Source of the DNA: an uncultured Mucispirillum sp.
GTDB taxonomy: Bacteria > Chrysiogenota > Deferribacteres > Deferribacterales > Mucispirillaceae
Length of the DNA: 51,847 bases
NCBI GenBank assembly: GCA_944323205.1
Contig: CALURO010000014.1
Span: 1 to 51,847 of the forward strand
Direction: 5' to 3'
The position numbers were made by a program, and so were the translations under genes. The notes below the pieces were generated by a model that saw nothing but the letters and a program-made list of their open reading frames with translations, had not been told where the DNA came from and made no database searches. Below are positions 1-8,033 of the stretch, one piece after another. Positions within the stretch are counted from its first letter, which is position 1, and every line of letters starts with the position of its first letter.

Positions 1-96
1 GAGCTTGATAAATATATAAATTATTATAATAATGAAAGAATTAAATATAGATTAAATGGTTTGAGTCCTGTAAAATACAGAACTCAAACCGCATAA
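1..96 (+). CDS. IS3-family transposase OrfB, C-terminal fragment (cut by window edge)
   Basis: Frame 1 is open from the first base to TAA at 94-96 and gives 31 residues beginning ELDKYINYYNNERIK and containing NGLSPVKYR. This is the typical C-terminus of IS3/IS150 DDE integrases (YNxxRxK...xGxsPvxYR). It resembles but is not identical to the C-terminus of the transposase at 18642-19436, so it belongs to a different element. The catalytic residues lie outside the window. Confidence 0.8.
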   Translation, partial: ELDKYINYYNNERIKYRLNGLSPVKYRTQTA

Positions 97-138
97 ATTT
101 AAATCTGTCCAAAAATTTGGGTTCGCCTCAAATTTTCA
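1..138 (+). mobile_element. 3' end of an IS3-family insertion sequence
   Basis: The first 96 bases encode the end of an IS3-type transposase. They are followed by TGTCCAAAAATTTGGG and then CA-ending sequence (CTCA at 130 or TTCA at 138), which is how right ends of IS150-like elements look. The rest of the element lies outside the window, so its left end and target duplication cannot be checked. The exact right boundary (130 or 138) is inferred by analogy with the complete IS at 18008-19459, whose ends read TGAACA...TGTTCA. Confidence 0.5.
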
Positions 139-214
139 GGGGTTTTTATATGCTTTTATCACTACAAGCTTTTTTTAATATATTCTTTATTTTTATATAA
201 GTTCATTTTAAATT

Positions 215-250
215 TAAAAAACCCGCTTAAAAGATACCTTAAAAGCGGGT
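215..250 (-). terminator. Rho-independent terminator of the GGGtGRT gene
   Basis: ACCCGCTT at 221-228 pairs with AAGCGGGT at 243-250, with a further inner pairing. Read on the minus strand the hairpin is followed by TTTTTT. It lies 28 bases past the stop codon of the minus-strand gene ending at 278. The 84 bases between the IS end and this hairpin show nothing else. Confidence 0.7.
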
Positions 251-277
251 CATTGTTTATAACTATTTATAATATAA

Positions 278-1276
278 TTATTTTAAAGCCTGAGCAGTTG
301 CAACAGCTACTGCAACAGTTGCCCCAACCATAGGGTTATTACCCATACCTAAAAATCCCATCATTTCAACATGGGCTGGCACTGATGATGAACCTGCAAA
401 CTGAGCATCAGAGTGCATTCTTCCCATAGTATCAGTCATACCGTAAGATGCTGGACCTGCTGCCATATTATCTGGGTGCAGAGTTCTGCCTGTGCCACCA
501 CCTGATGCTACAGAAAAATATTTTTTATTCTGTTCGTTACATTCTTTTTTATATGTACCTGCAACTGGGTGCTGAAAGCGAGTAGGGTTTGTAGAGTTAC
601 CAGTAATAGATACATCTACTCCTTCTAAGTGCATTATTGCAACCCCTTCCCTTACATCATCTGCACCGTAGCAGCGAACATTAGCACGCTCACCATTAGA
701 GTAGGCTTTTTCTCTAACAACTTTTACTTCACCTGTTGCATAGTCAAACTGTGTCTGAACATAAGTAAAGCCATTAATACGGGAAATTATTTGTGCAGCA
801 TCTTTTCCAAGACCGTTTAATATAACTCTTAATGGAGTTTTTCTTGCTTTATTGGCATTTTTAACAATACCTATTGCACCTTCTGCTGCTGCAAATGATT
901 CATGACCTGCTAAAAATGCAAAACATTTTGTTTCATCTCTTAAAAGCATAGCACCAAGATTGCCATGACCTAAGCCTACTTTCCTGTCTTCTGCAACAGA
1001 GCCAGGGATACAGAAAGCCTGTAAGCCAATACCTATATTTTCAGCTGCTTCTGCTGCTGTTTTTGAGCCTTTTTTAATCGCAATAGCTGCACCGCATGTA
1101 TATGCCCAGCAAGCATTTTCAAAGGCAATAGGCTGAATTTCTTTTACCATATTATATGGATTAAAGCCTTTTTCTTCACATATTTTAAGAGCTTCTTCAC
1201 AGCTTGATATGCCATATTCTTTTAAAGCTGCATTAACTTTATCTATACGCCTTTCATAACTTTCAAATAATGCCAT
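278..1276 (-). CDS. GGGtGRT protein
   Basis: A 332-residue soluble protein with no signal peptide or membrane segment. The sequence SGGGTGRTLHP at about residues 258-268 is the signature after which this family is named. Cysteines at 26, 33, 56, 61, 89, 118, 202 and 246 leave metal or cluster binding open. ATG is preceded by AAGGAGTG at good spacing. It lies 17 bp after the NifU-like gene on the same strand, so the two are very probably co-transcribed. I know of no established biochemical role for the family. The pairing suggests a step in Fe-S cluster handling or an Fe-S dependent enzyme, which is inference only. Confidence 0.85.
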   Translation of the reverse strand: MALFESYERRIDKVNAALKEYGISSCEEALKICEEKGFNPYNMVKEIQPIAFENACWAYTCGAAIAIKKGSKTAAEAAENIGIGLQAFCIPGSVAEDRKVGLGHGNLGAMLLRDETKCFAFLAGHESFAAAEGAIGIVKNANKARKTPLRVILNGLGKDAAQIISRINGFTYVQTQFDYATGEVKVVREKAYSNGERANVRCYGADDVREGVAIMHLEGVDVSITGNSTNPTRFQHPVAGTYKKECNEQNKKYFSVASGGGTGRTLHPDNMAAGPASYGMTDTMGRMHSDAQFAGSSSVPAHVEMMGFLGMGNNPMVGATVAVAVATAQALK

Positions 1277-1293
1277 AATTACACTCCTTATTA

Positions 1294-1986
1294 TTATTCA
1301 TGACGCGGGTCAATATATTTTACCGCATCGTTAAACCTGCCATAAACACCTTTTGCATTGTTTAAAGCATCTTCTGCAGGAGTGCCTTTTTTAATTGCAT
1401 CCATCATTTTACCAAGGTTTACAAATTCATAACCGATAATTTCATTATCTGCATCAACTGCAACTCTTGTAATATAACCTTCTGCCATTTCTAAGTATCT
1501 AGCACCTTTTGCTTTTGTACCAAACATTGTACCAACCTGGCTTCTTAAACCTTTACCTAAATCTTCTAAGCTGGCACCTATTGGCAGACCGCCTTCAGAA
1601 AATGCAGTCTGAGACCTGCCGTATACAATTTGCAGGAAAAGTTCACGCATAGCAACATTTATTGCATCACATACTAAGTCAGTATTTAATGCTTCTAAAA
1701 TAGTTTTACCTGGCAGAATTTCTGATGCCATAGCCGCAGAATGTGTCATACCTGAACAGCCTAATGTTTCCACAAGTGCTTCTTCAATAATACCATCTTT
1801 AACATTTAAAGTTAATTTACATGCACCCTGCTGTGGAGCACACCAGCCTACTCCGTGAGTAAGCCCGCTGATATCTTTAATTTCTTTTGCCTGAACCCAT
1901 TTACCTTCCTGTGGTATTGGTGCAGGGCCATGATATGCACCTTTTGCAATTGGACACATATGCTCTACTTCAGTAGAATAAATCAT
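1294..1986 (-). CDS. NifU-like iron-sulfur scaffold protein, partner of the GGGtGRT protein
   Basis: About 230 residues. The N-terminal half resembles the NifU/IscU scaffold fold, with cysteines in GWCAPQQGAC, TLGCSGMTHS and LVCDAINVA that could hold a cluster. The usual scaffold carries three conserved cysteines and these are plausible equivalents. I place the start at MIYSTEVEHM because GGGAGGT sits seven bases before this ATG; an upstream in-frame ATG nine codons earlier lacks this. It is the first gene of a two-gene unit with the GGGtGRT gene. It is longer than IscU (about 130 residues) and the extra C-terminal part is specific to this family. Role in cluster assembly is inferred from the fold. 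Confidence 0.75.
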   Translation of the reverse strand: MIYSTEVEHMCPIAKGAYHGPAPIPQEGKWVQAKEIKDISGLTHGVGWCAPQQGACKLTLNVKDGIIEEALVETLGCSGMTHSAAMASEILPGKTILEALNTDLVCDAINVAMRELFLQIVYGRSQTAFSEGGLPIGASLEDLGKGLRSQVGTMFGTKAKGARYLEMAEGYITRVAVDADNEIIGYEFVNLGKMMDAIKKGTPAEDALNNAKGVYGRFNDAVKYIDPRHE

Positions 1987-2026
1987 ATTCCTACCTCCCT
2001 TATATTTTTGCACTTTAATATTGCAT

Positions 2027-2569
2027 TTATTTTGTTACAAACCCACGAATACCTACATTTATCCTGGCAAAACCATTACCTAGATGATTAGAACCAGGCA
2101 GAGTATCTGTTAATGATTCAAACCCGCCGCCTGCTTCTATAAATATAGATAAATTATTTAAACTGAAAATATCAGCACCTAAACCTGCATACACTTCATA
2201 AGAATATGGTGCTTCAAACAACTGACTGCCCTCTGTGCCGACAAAAGCAAAACCACAGGCAATAAACCCATAAGGAATAACAAAAATATTATTTTTTCTA
2301 TAATCTGTAGATAAGCCAAAAGTGATTTTTTCTGTAATGCCAAAATAGCCTGTTGAATTTTCACTATTAAAAATATTTTTACCATATCCATCTATTGATA
2401 TTAAATTACGCATTTCAAAAGATGAATTATTAAATATTGATACTCCAAACTCACCATAGCCGCCGCTTTTAGTACTGGTTAATGATACACCGCCGCCAAA
2501 TGATAAATTTGTAGCAAAAGAAAATACAGGAATTAAAAGGATAAACAAAACTAAAAAGACCTTTTTCAT
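2027..2569 (-). CDS. Small outer-membrane beta-barrel-like protein, unknown function
   Basis: 180 residues starting with a clear signal peptide (MKKVFLVLFILLIPVFSFA, cleavage near residue 19). The mature part alternates short amphipathic strands rich in Gly and aromatic residues (YGEFGVSIF, FAFVGTEG, VYAGLGADIF, FIEAGGGFE, ARINVGIRGF) and ends in a strand, as in small 8-stranded barrels. I do not recognise a named family. It sits 40 bp upstream of the NifU-like gene on the same strand, but different content makes a functional link doubtful. Confidence 0.6.
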   Translation of the reverse strand: MKKVFLVLFILLIPVFSFATNLSFGGGVSLTSTKSGGYGEFGVSIFNNSSFEMRNLISIDGYGKNIFNSENSTGYFGITEKITFGLSTDYRKNNIFVIPYGFIACGFAFVGTEGSQLFEAPYSYEVYAGLGADIFSLNNLSIFIEAGGGFESLTDTLPGSNHLGNGFARINVGIRGFVTK

Positions 2570-2614
2570 AAAACACCTATTTTATTAGGCAGTATTTTGT
2601 TACATTTATATAAT

Positions 2615-2642
2615 ATCTTATCATAATATACTTTGTTGTCAA
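2615..2642 (-). promoter_or_regulatory. Putative promoter of the 2027-2569 gene
   Basis: On the minus strand TTGACA (2637-2642) is followed after 16 bases by TAAGAT (2615-2620), about 45 bases before the start codon. The -35 box is perfect and the -10 box matches four of six. Confidence 0.4.
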
Positions 2643-2680
2643 TGAATAATAAAAATATTTAATTTTTTTATAATATTTGC

Positions 2681-2709
2681 TTGACAAAGCCTTTAAATAT
2701 TGCTATCTT
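2681..2709 (+). promoter_or_regulatory. Sigma-70-type promoter of rpsT
   Basis: TTGACA (2681-2686), 17-base spacer, TATCTT (2704-2709). Exactly the same box pair and spacing occurs upstream of yjbQ (5156-5184), which supports both. Transcription would start about 35 bases before the GTG start of rpsT. Confidence 0.7.
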
Positions 2710-2751
2710 TTCACTCTACAATAATTATGATTAATTTTTTGAGGTGTTAGA

Positions 2752-3024
2752 GTGGCACATACATTGTCAGCTTTAAAACGTATTCGTCAGTCAGAAAAAA
2801 GAAGACTGATTAACAAATCTAATAAATCAGCTATGAAAACATATATTAAAAAATATATGAAAGCATTAGAAACAGGTGCTGATAATACTGAAGCATTATT
2901 AAAACAAGCTGTAAGCGTTATTTACAAAACTGCACGCAAGGGTGCAATCCATCAAAAACAAGCTTCTCGTAAAGTTTCACGCCTTACTATGAAGTTTAAC
3001 AAAGCACAAGCAGTTAACAAGTAG
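2752..3024 (+). CDS. rpsT: 30S ribosomal protein S20
   Basis: 90 residues, the usual length of bS20. It is highly basic and shows the family pattern: MAHTLSALKRIRQSEKRR at the N-terminus, then NKSNKSAMKTYIKKY and a C-terminal IHQKQASRKVSRLT. It binds 16S rRNA at the bottom of the 30S body. The start is GTG, preceded by GAGGTG at the right distance. It is monocistronic: own promoter upstream and a riboswitch-controlled unit begins downstream. Confidence 0.95.
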   Translation: MAHTLSALKRIRQSEKRRLINKSNKSAMKTYIKKYMKALETGADNTEALLKQAVSVIYKTARKGAIHQKQASRKVSRLTMKFNKAQAVNK

Positions 3025-3098
3025 TTTTAAAAACATATAATAATTGTACCACCTTTTATTATTGTGTTTTTATTTATATAATGCTGTCCTTATTTTTT

Positions 3099-3236
3099 GT
3101 ATGAAGGGGAGTAGCCCAAATTTGTTTGGATAAAGTCAACAATCTCGTGTTATTTATAACACTGGCTTTATCATTGGTTTAAGAAATCATTGGCAAGACC
3201 TTCGGCATATTACATGCCGAAGGTCTTTTTTTTTTA
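3099..3236 (+). promoter_or_regulatory. yybP-ykoY-type manganese riboswitch with terminator expression platform
   Basis: The 5' part reads GAAGGGGAGTAGC and the 3' part TTGGCAAGACCTTC, the two conserved ends of the yybP-ykoY aptamer. GAAGG (from 3103) pairs with CCTTC (3199-3203) as P1. GATAAAG and CTTTATC form an inner helix, and GTGTTA/TAACAC caps it. The 3' strand of P1 is also the 5' arm of a strong terminator (AAGACCTTCGGCAT pairing with ATGCCGAAGGTCTT, then a T run), so ligand-stabilised P1 would prevent termination. In characterised members Mn2+ turns expression on. The downstream gene is a cation exchanger. Confidence 0.88.
3195..3235 (+). terminator. Riboswitch-controlled intrinsic terminator
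   Basis: A 14-bp stem, 5-base loop ATTAC, followed by about ten T residues. It lies 32 bases before the exchanger start codon and shares bases 3199-3203 with the aptamer P1 helix. Confidence 0.85.
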
Positions 3237-3266
3237 TATGTGCAAAAAAATAAAAAGGAGAAAAAT

Positions 3267-4514
3267 ATGAAAAATTGGATGCCAATTATTATCGCAGTAA
3301 TAGCAACAATTCCTGGGTTTATGCTTAGAGTGCTTGGTATTGAACTACACCCTATTGTTATGACATTAATTACTGCTGTTGCTATCTTTTCAGCATCATT
3401 TATCTTAACTTGGGCATGCGAAGTTATGCAGCTTGATATTCCACAGGCTGTTGCTGTTGCTCTTGTTGCATTAATTGCAGTACTGCCAGAATATGCTGTT
3501 GATATGTATTTTACATGGATGGCAGGTCAAGACCCACAAGGTGAATATGTTCACTATGCTGTTGCAAATATGACTGGTGCAAACAGGCTTCTTATTGGTG
3601 TAGGCTGGTCTGTAATTATTTTAATATTTGCAATAAAATTCAGAAAAAAAGTTGTGCTTGAATCTACTCACAAAACTGAACTTTTCTTTTTAATGCTTGC
3701 TACATTATATGCAATCACTATTCCTTTAAAAGGCACATTAAATCTTTTTGATACAGTTGTTTTAATAGGTATATTTATATGGTATATCACTATCATTATT
3801 AGAAAACCAGTTGAAGAAGAAGAAATAGAAGGCCCTGCAAAAACTATTGCTGACCTTCCAAAACAAAAAAGACTTACTGTAACATGGGGACTTTTCTTTG
3901 TAGCCGCTATAGTTATTTTTGCAGATGCAGAATTATTTAGTGAAAGCCTTGTAGCAAGTGGTAAACTTCTTGGTGTTAATGAATTTTTACTTGTACAGTG
4001 GCTTGCCCCTATTGCTTCAGAAGCTCCAGAATTTATTGTAGCTATCACTTTTGCTCTCCGCGGAAGTGCAGGCCTTGCTCTTGGAAGCCTTGTATCTTCT
4101 AAATTAAACCAATGGACACTGCTTGTTGGTATGATACCACTTGTTTACAGCATTTCTTATTCTACTGCAGACCACCCACATGATACTGGCTTTTTTTCTA
4201 CTGTTATGCCCCTTGCAACTATGCAAATGCATGAACTGCTTTTAACTGCTGCTCAGTCTGCTTTTGCTATTGCATTAATTGCAGGACTTGTTGCTGGTAA
4301 AAGAGAAGCACTTGCACTGCTTATATTATTTATGGCACAATTTTTATCACCATTTTATGATAAACTGCTTCCTGCATATATTCCAAATGCAACACCGCAT
4401 GACACAGTACTTATAACTTTCAGTGTTATTTATGTTGTATTTACAATTATACTTGTTGTTATGCATCCAAAAAGATTTGTATCTATTATAAAAGAATATA
4501 AAACAGGCGTATAA
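3267..4514 (+). CDS. Cation exchanger of the CaCA (sodium/calcium antiporter) superfamily, probable Mn2+ efflux
   Basis: 415 residues, largely hydrophobic, with about ten to eleven membrane segments arranged as two related halves. The first repeat carries VALIAVLPEYAVDMYFTW then VANMTGANRLLIGVGW. The second carries LAPIASEAPEFIVA then ALGSLVSSKLNQWTLLVG. These correspond to the alpha-1 and alpha-2 acidic ion-binding repeats of the CaCA superfamily. ATG is preceded by AAAAGGAG, better than an in-frame upstream start. It stands alone behind the yybP-ykoY riboswitch and is followed by an inverted repeat at 4521. The riboswitch makes Mn2+ the likely exported ion, although the family also contains Ca2+ exchangers. 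Confidence 0.85.
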   Translation: MKNWMPIIIAVIATIPGFMLRVLGIELHPIVMTLITAVAIFSASFILTWACEVMQLDIPQAVAVALVALIAVLPEYAVDMYFTWMAGQDPQGEYVHYAVANMTGANRLLIGVGWSVIILIFAIKFRKKVVLESTHKTELFFLMLATLYAITIPLKGTLNLFDTVVLIGIFIWYITIIIRKPVEEEEIEGPAKTIADLPKQKRLTVTWGLFFVAAIVIFADAELFSESLVASGKLLGVNEFLLVQWLAPIASEAPEFIVAITFALRGSAGLALGSLVSSKLNQWTLLVGMIPLVYSISYSTADHPHDTGFFSTVMPLATMQMHELLLTAAQSAFAIALIAGLVAGKREALALLILFMAQFLSPFYDKLLPAYIPNATPHDTVLITFSVIYVVFTIILVVMHPKRFVSIIKEYKTGV

Positions 4515-4520
4515 AAATAA

Positions 4521-4540
4521 AGGGCGGTATAAACCGCCCT
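4521..4540. terminator. Inverted repeat between convergent genes
   Basis: AGGGCGGT-ATAA-ACCGCCCT is a perfect 8-bp GC-rich stem placed between the stops of two convergent genes. No long T run follows on either strand (ATTATG on plus, TTATTTTTATA on minus), so it may work better for the minus-strand gene. Confidence 0.6.
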
Positions 4541-4554
4541 ATTATGTTGATGTA

Positions 4555-5061
4555 TTACTTAGTTTCTTCTATAAAATCATCATCAGTTAAGCCCCAGTCT
4601 TTTTTTAAAAGATTGCGGACTAATGTGTTAGATGCTGCTACTTTATACCCTTCATATCTATAATTTTCTGCAATCCATTTGTTTGCATTGTATGCTGCAA
4701 AACAGCTGAAACAGGAAATAAATAAAAGAAGTAATACAGAACTTACAAGGAAAAATTCTAACACATCTTTATAGTCAACATCTAATAAGTAATATATCTG
4801 CATCATAAATGATGGGGCTGCCTGCACTTGAGATGTGCTGTAAGGATACATGCTGGCAAAAGATGAACTGAATATTGAAAAGCAGATAATCCCTAAAAAG
4901 AATAATACGCTTGCTATAAGCATAATAAGTCCAGAACGGTTTAGTTTATTTTTAAATAATGTTATACCAAATATTGGTGCAGTAATAAGTAAAAACCAGT
5001 TTATACCATGGTTTATTTTTTTTACATTTCCAGTTTCTTCGTTTCTTAATTCAATTGTCAT
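4555..5061 (-). CDS. Membrane protein of unknown function (DUF2628-like outline)
   Basis: 168 residues. A short polar N-terminus (MTIELRNEETGNVKKI) is followed by about four hydrophobic stretches: INWFLLITAPIFGI, GLIMLIASVLFFLGIICFSI, FFLVSSVLLLLFISCFSCF and a weaker one before them. A cytoplasmic tail ends in WGLTDDDFIEETK. The arrangement, with WIAENYRYEGYKVA near the C-terminus, resembles small DUF2628 membrane proteins, but this is a weak resemblance. I use the ATG four codons inside the longest frame because GGAG lies eight bases before it. It stands alone, convergent with the exchanger. Confidence 0.6.
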   Translation of the reverse strand: MTIELRNEETGNVKKINHGINWFLLITAPIFGITLFKNKLNRSGLIMLIASVLFFLGIICFSIFSSSFASMYPYSTSQVQAAPSFMMQIYYLLDVDYKDVLEFFLVSSVLLLLFISCFSCFAAYNANKWIAENYRYEGYKVAASNTLVRNLLKKDWGLTDDDFIEETK

Positions 5062-5155
5062 AAAATGCTCCATATTTTATATTTCTTTTGTATTTATATG
5101 CTATGTCGCAAGTATAATAAATATGGTTACAATGATAATATAATAAAATAATTGA

Positions 5156-5184
5156 TTGACATATATGGTATCTTCTTTTATCTT
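5156..5184 (+). promoter_or_regulatory. Sigma-70-type promoter of the yjbQ operon
   Basis: TTGACA (5156-5161), 17 bases, TATCTT (5179-5184). It is identical in both boxes and spacing to the rpsT promoter. The expected start is about 20 bases before the yjbQ ATG. Confidence 0.7.
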
Positions 5185-5212
5185 AATATATTATGTAATT
5201 GAGAGTATAATT

Positions 5213-5614
5213 ATGGATACTATAAATATTACTACAAAAGCAAGATTTGACATTATAGATATTACATCTCAAATACAGTCATGTATTGCAAAATCTAATA
5301 TTAAAAGCGGTATAGCAGTTATTTTCATTCCTCACACTACAGCAGGTGTTTCCATTAACGAAAATGCTGACCCTGATGTTGTGTTTGACTTAAAAAATAT
5401 ATTTAATAATATGATACCTGAACATAATAATTATAAACATTATGAAGGTAATTCTCAAGCACATGCTCTTTCTACATTAACTTCTCCCAGCTTAACAGTT
5501 ATTATTGAAAATGGTAAAATTATCCTTGGAACATGGCAGAATATATATTTTATGGAATATGACGGACCTAGAAACAGGAAAGCATATATTCAAATAATTA
5601 ATAAAGGTGAATAA
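5213..5614 (+). CDS. yjbQ: YjbQ family (UPF0047), secondary thiamine-phosphate synthase-type protein
   Basis: 133 residues, the normal family length. It shows family hallmarks: FIPHTTAGVSINENADPDV near the middle, then a helix, then EGNSQAHALSTLTSPSL and the C-terminal LGTWQNIYFMEYDGPRNRKAYI. The His and Glu in these segments form the likely metal site. Some members have weak thiamine-phosphate synthase activity; the physiological role is unsettled. The ATG at 5213 matches the family N-terminus and is preceded by GAGAG. It is first in a three-gene unit with the phasin-like and ABC1 kinase genes (1 bp and -11 bp spacing). Confidence 0.9.
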   Translation: MDTINITTKARFDIIDITSQIQSCIAKSNIKSGIAVIFIPHTTAGVSINENADPDVVFDLKNIFNNMIPEHNNYKHYEGNSQAHALSTLTSPSLTVIIENGKIILGTWQNIYFMEYDGPRNRKAYIQIINKGE

Positions 5615-5615
5615 T

Positions 5616-5924
5616 ATGAGTAATTTAAGTGATGATTTAAAAAAAGCCTTTTTATTTGGTGTTGGAGCCATTGCAAAAACAAGCGAAAAATCAAAAGAAT
5701 TAATTGATGAATTAATTGAAAAAGGTGCACTTACTGTTGAACAGGGCAAAACCTTAAATGAAGAATTAAAACATAATCTGCAGGAAAAAATAATTGAAAA
5801 AGAAAAAGAATTAAATTCTGACCTTATAAGTCAGATTAAAGATATGAAAAACTTATCTGATGAAGATATTAAAATATTAAAAGACAAAATAGCAGAAGTA
5901 GAAAAAGAAAAAAATGAAAAGTAA
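5616..5924 (+). CDS. Phasin-superfamily small coiled-coil protein
   Basis: 102 residues, charged and almost wholly helical. Residues 1-20 are moderately hydrophobic (LKKAFLFGVGAIAKTSEKSK), then a KELIDELIEKGALTVEQGKTLNEEL segment, and the rest is Lys/Glu-rich coiled coil. This is the outline of the short phasin-like proteins found next to AarF/UbiB kinases. The start is the ATG preceded by AAAGGTG, just after the yjbQ stop. The next gene begins inside this one (11-base overlap), implying translational coupling. A role as partner or membrane tether of the kinase is inference. Confidence 0.75.
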   Translation: MSNLSDDLKKAFLFGVGAIAKTSEKSKELIDELIEKGALTVEQGKTLNEELKHNLQEKIIEKEKELNSDLISQIKDMKNLSDEDIKILKDKIAEVEKEKNEK

Positions 5925-7485
5925 ATACAATGAAAGAACACGACTGCGTGAAATACTTGCTATTGTTAGAAAGCATAATATTATTACAGGTATTACACCT
6001 GAAAAATTACGCAGTATATTAGAAGATTTAGGTCCTACATATATTAAAATGGGGCAGATTATGTCTATGCAGACTGATGCTCTACCCCCTGCCTTCTTAA
6101 AAGAATTAGAAAAGCTCAGAACAGATGTGCCACCTATGAGTGATGAAGATTTGCACTTTATTATTCAGGAAACATATAATAAAAATATTTCTGAGCTTTT
6201 TGATGATTTCAGCTATAAATCATTAGGCTCTGCATCTATCGCACAAGTTCATTCTGCAAAACTTAAAGAAAGCGGTACTCCTGTTGTATTAAAAATTCAA
6301 AGGCGTGATATATACAGGCGTATGGAGCAGGATATAAAACTTATGCGCCGTATTGCAAAAATGATACAAAAATTAAAAAAAGAAACTATTATTGATTTTG
6401 AAACAATACTTGATGAACTCTGGAAAACTGCACAAGAAGAAATGAACTTTCTTAAAGAAGCCGAAAATGCTGTTACTTTTTATAATAACCATAAAAATAT
6501 AGAGTATGCCACATGTCCAAAAGTATATACTGAATTAAGCAGTGAAAAAATACTTGTTATGGAATATGTGGAAGGCTTTTTCATTAATAATGAAAAAGCT
6601 ATAAATGATGGCAGTTATGATAGAAAAGAAATAGCAGCAAAACTTGCAGAAGATTATATTACTCAGGTTATTGATTATGGATTTTTCCATGCAGACCCAC
6701 ACCCCGGCAATATTAAAATAAGAAACGGTCAGATTGTATGGATAGATTTAGGTATGATGGGAAAATTAAGTCCAAGAGATAGAGGTCTTATTGCTGATTT
6801 AATTACATCAGTTGCAAAACATGATACAGGCAGAATAAAAGATATTGCTTTAACTCTTGGCAACCCTGTTAAAGATATTGACCATGTAAGGCTTTATTCT
6901 GATATTGACTTATTTCTTAATAAATACGGCACTATGGATTTAGGAAATATGAGCCTTGCAGGTATTGTTACAGAACTGCTTGACATACTTAAAACTCATC
7001 AGATACATGTGCCATCAACTATATCTATGCTTGCCCGCGGTATTATAACATTAGAAGGTGTTATCGCATTTTTAAATCCTGATATTAATGTTGTAGATAT
7101 TGCTGCAACACATATTAAAAACAGCAAAAATCCTATTGAAGAATTTACAAAAAAACTTCAAAAAGCAGCTATGGAATTAAGTGGCAGTTTAGAAAAAATG
7201 GCTTTAATTCCGGGATTTACAATAGATATTCTGCAAATGATAGCCAAAGGGCAGATTAAAGTTAATTCTGAGCTGCAGATTTCAGAAAATGCTCAAGTTT
7301 TTATAGATAGAATGTTAAGCAGAATAATACTTGCATTAATAGCTGTTGCTATAATAATAGGCTCAAGCCTTATAGCTATGGTAGATATTCAGCCTGTAAT
7401 ATTTAACCTGCCGCTTTTTACTACTATTGGATATATCGCAGCAGGTATCTTAATTATTTCACTTTTCTGGGGAAAATATAAGTAA
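5914..7485 (+). CDS. ABC1/AarF/UbiB-family atypical protein kinase-like protein
   Basis: 523 residues. The N-terminal extension contains LEDLGPTYIKMGQIMSMQTD, the KxGQ motif typical of the family. It is followed by LGSASIAQVHSAKLK (Ala-rich nucleotide loop), the Lys in VVLKIQRRD, EMNFLKEAEN, and the catalytic region HADPHPGNIKIRNG with WIDLGMMG. The C-terminus has two membrane helices (IILALIAVAIIIGSSLIAMV and PLFTTIGYIAAGILIISLFW). Members support quinone or prenyl-lipid metabolism by ATPase activity. The window also encodes UbiA and UbiX far downstream. The gene overlaps the phasin-like gene. Confidence 0.88.
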   Translation: MKSKYNERTRLREILAIVRKHNIITGITPEKLRSILEDLGPTYIKMGQIMSMQTDALPPAFLKELEKLRTDVPPMSDEDLHFIIQETYNKNISELFDDFSYKSLGSASIAQVHSAKLKESGTPVVLKIQRRDIYRRMEQDIKLMRRIAKMIQKLKKETIIDFETILDELWKTAQEEMNFLKEAENAVTFYNNHKNIEYATCPKVYTELSSEKILVMEYVEGFFINNEKAINDGSYDRKEIAAKLAEDYITQVIDYGFFHADPHPGNIKIRNGQIVWIDLGMMGKLSPRDRGLIADLITSVAKHDTGRIKDIALTLGNPVKDIDHVRLYSDIDLFLNKYGTMDLGNMSLAGIVTELLDILKTHQIHVPSTISMLARGIITLEGVIAFLNPDINVVDIAATHIKNSKNPIEEFTKKLQKAAMELSGSLEKMALIPGFTIDILQMIAKGQIKVNSELQISENAQVFIDRMLSRIILALIAVAIIIGSSLIAMVDIQPVIFNLPLFTTIGYIAAGILIISLFWGKYK

Positions 7486-7490
7486 ATAAT

Positions 7491-7880
7491 TTATAATGTT
7501 TCAACTTCATCTAATATAACTTTTGGAACTCTTACAGGCTTATTTTTTACTGCATCATATACTGCATGAGTAGTTTTTGCTGTTGCATATATGGTGCCTT
7601 TTCCGTCATGTATTTCATACTCAAAAGTAAATAATGCCCCTTTTGCACTAGAAAGCCACAGTTTAACAAATGCCTTATCATCTAATTTTAAAAATTTTTT
7701 ATAATTCAGCTCTGCACTTGTTAAAATAAACCACATTTTATTTTCAATACTGTTATGAAAAATATCTGCATAACAGTTTGTCCGTGCTATTTCGCAGTAG
7801 CTTAAATAAACAGAATTATTTACATGACCATAGCCGTCTAAATCATTAAATCTTATCTGTATTTCTATTTCTTTTGCCAT
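7491..7880 (-). CDS. Acyl-CoA thioesterase, hot-dog fold (4-hydroxybenzoyl-CoA thioesterase type)
   Basis: 129 residues. The N-terminal RFNDLDGYGHVNNSVYLSYCEIAR is the catalytic signature of the YbgC/4HBT family, with the Asp of DxDxxGHVNN as the likely active residue. The remainder (AELNYKKFLKL, LFTFEYEIHD, IYATAKTTHAVYD) follows the hot-dog strand order. It hydrolyses acyl-CoA thioesters; the substrate cannot be told. ATG has AAGGGGTGAT upstream. It is convergent with the ABC1 kinase gene, with only 5 bp between stops. Confidence 0.85.
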   Translation of the reverse strand: MAKEIEIQIRFNDLDGYGHVNNSVYLSYCEIARTNCYADIFHNSIENKMWFILTSAELNYKKFLKLDDKAFVKLWLSSAKGALFTFEYEIHDGKGTIYATAKTTHAVYDAVKNKPVRVPKVILDEVETL

Positions 7881-8033
7881 ATATCACCCCTTTTATTTTT
7901 CTATAATATCAAATTATAAATAAAGCTGCAAGAATATATAAACTATTTTTAATTATAAAATAAAAATTATTATTGATAAAAATAAGATTATATAATAAAA
8001 TTACATCGTATTTTACTTTTTAGGAGAATAACT

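Noticed and set aside
3668..4048. Long open frame antisense to the exchanger gene
   Set aside because: It has no ribosome binding site or protein motif and mirrors the codon pattern of the real gene; the same holds for the other antisense frames in the window.
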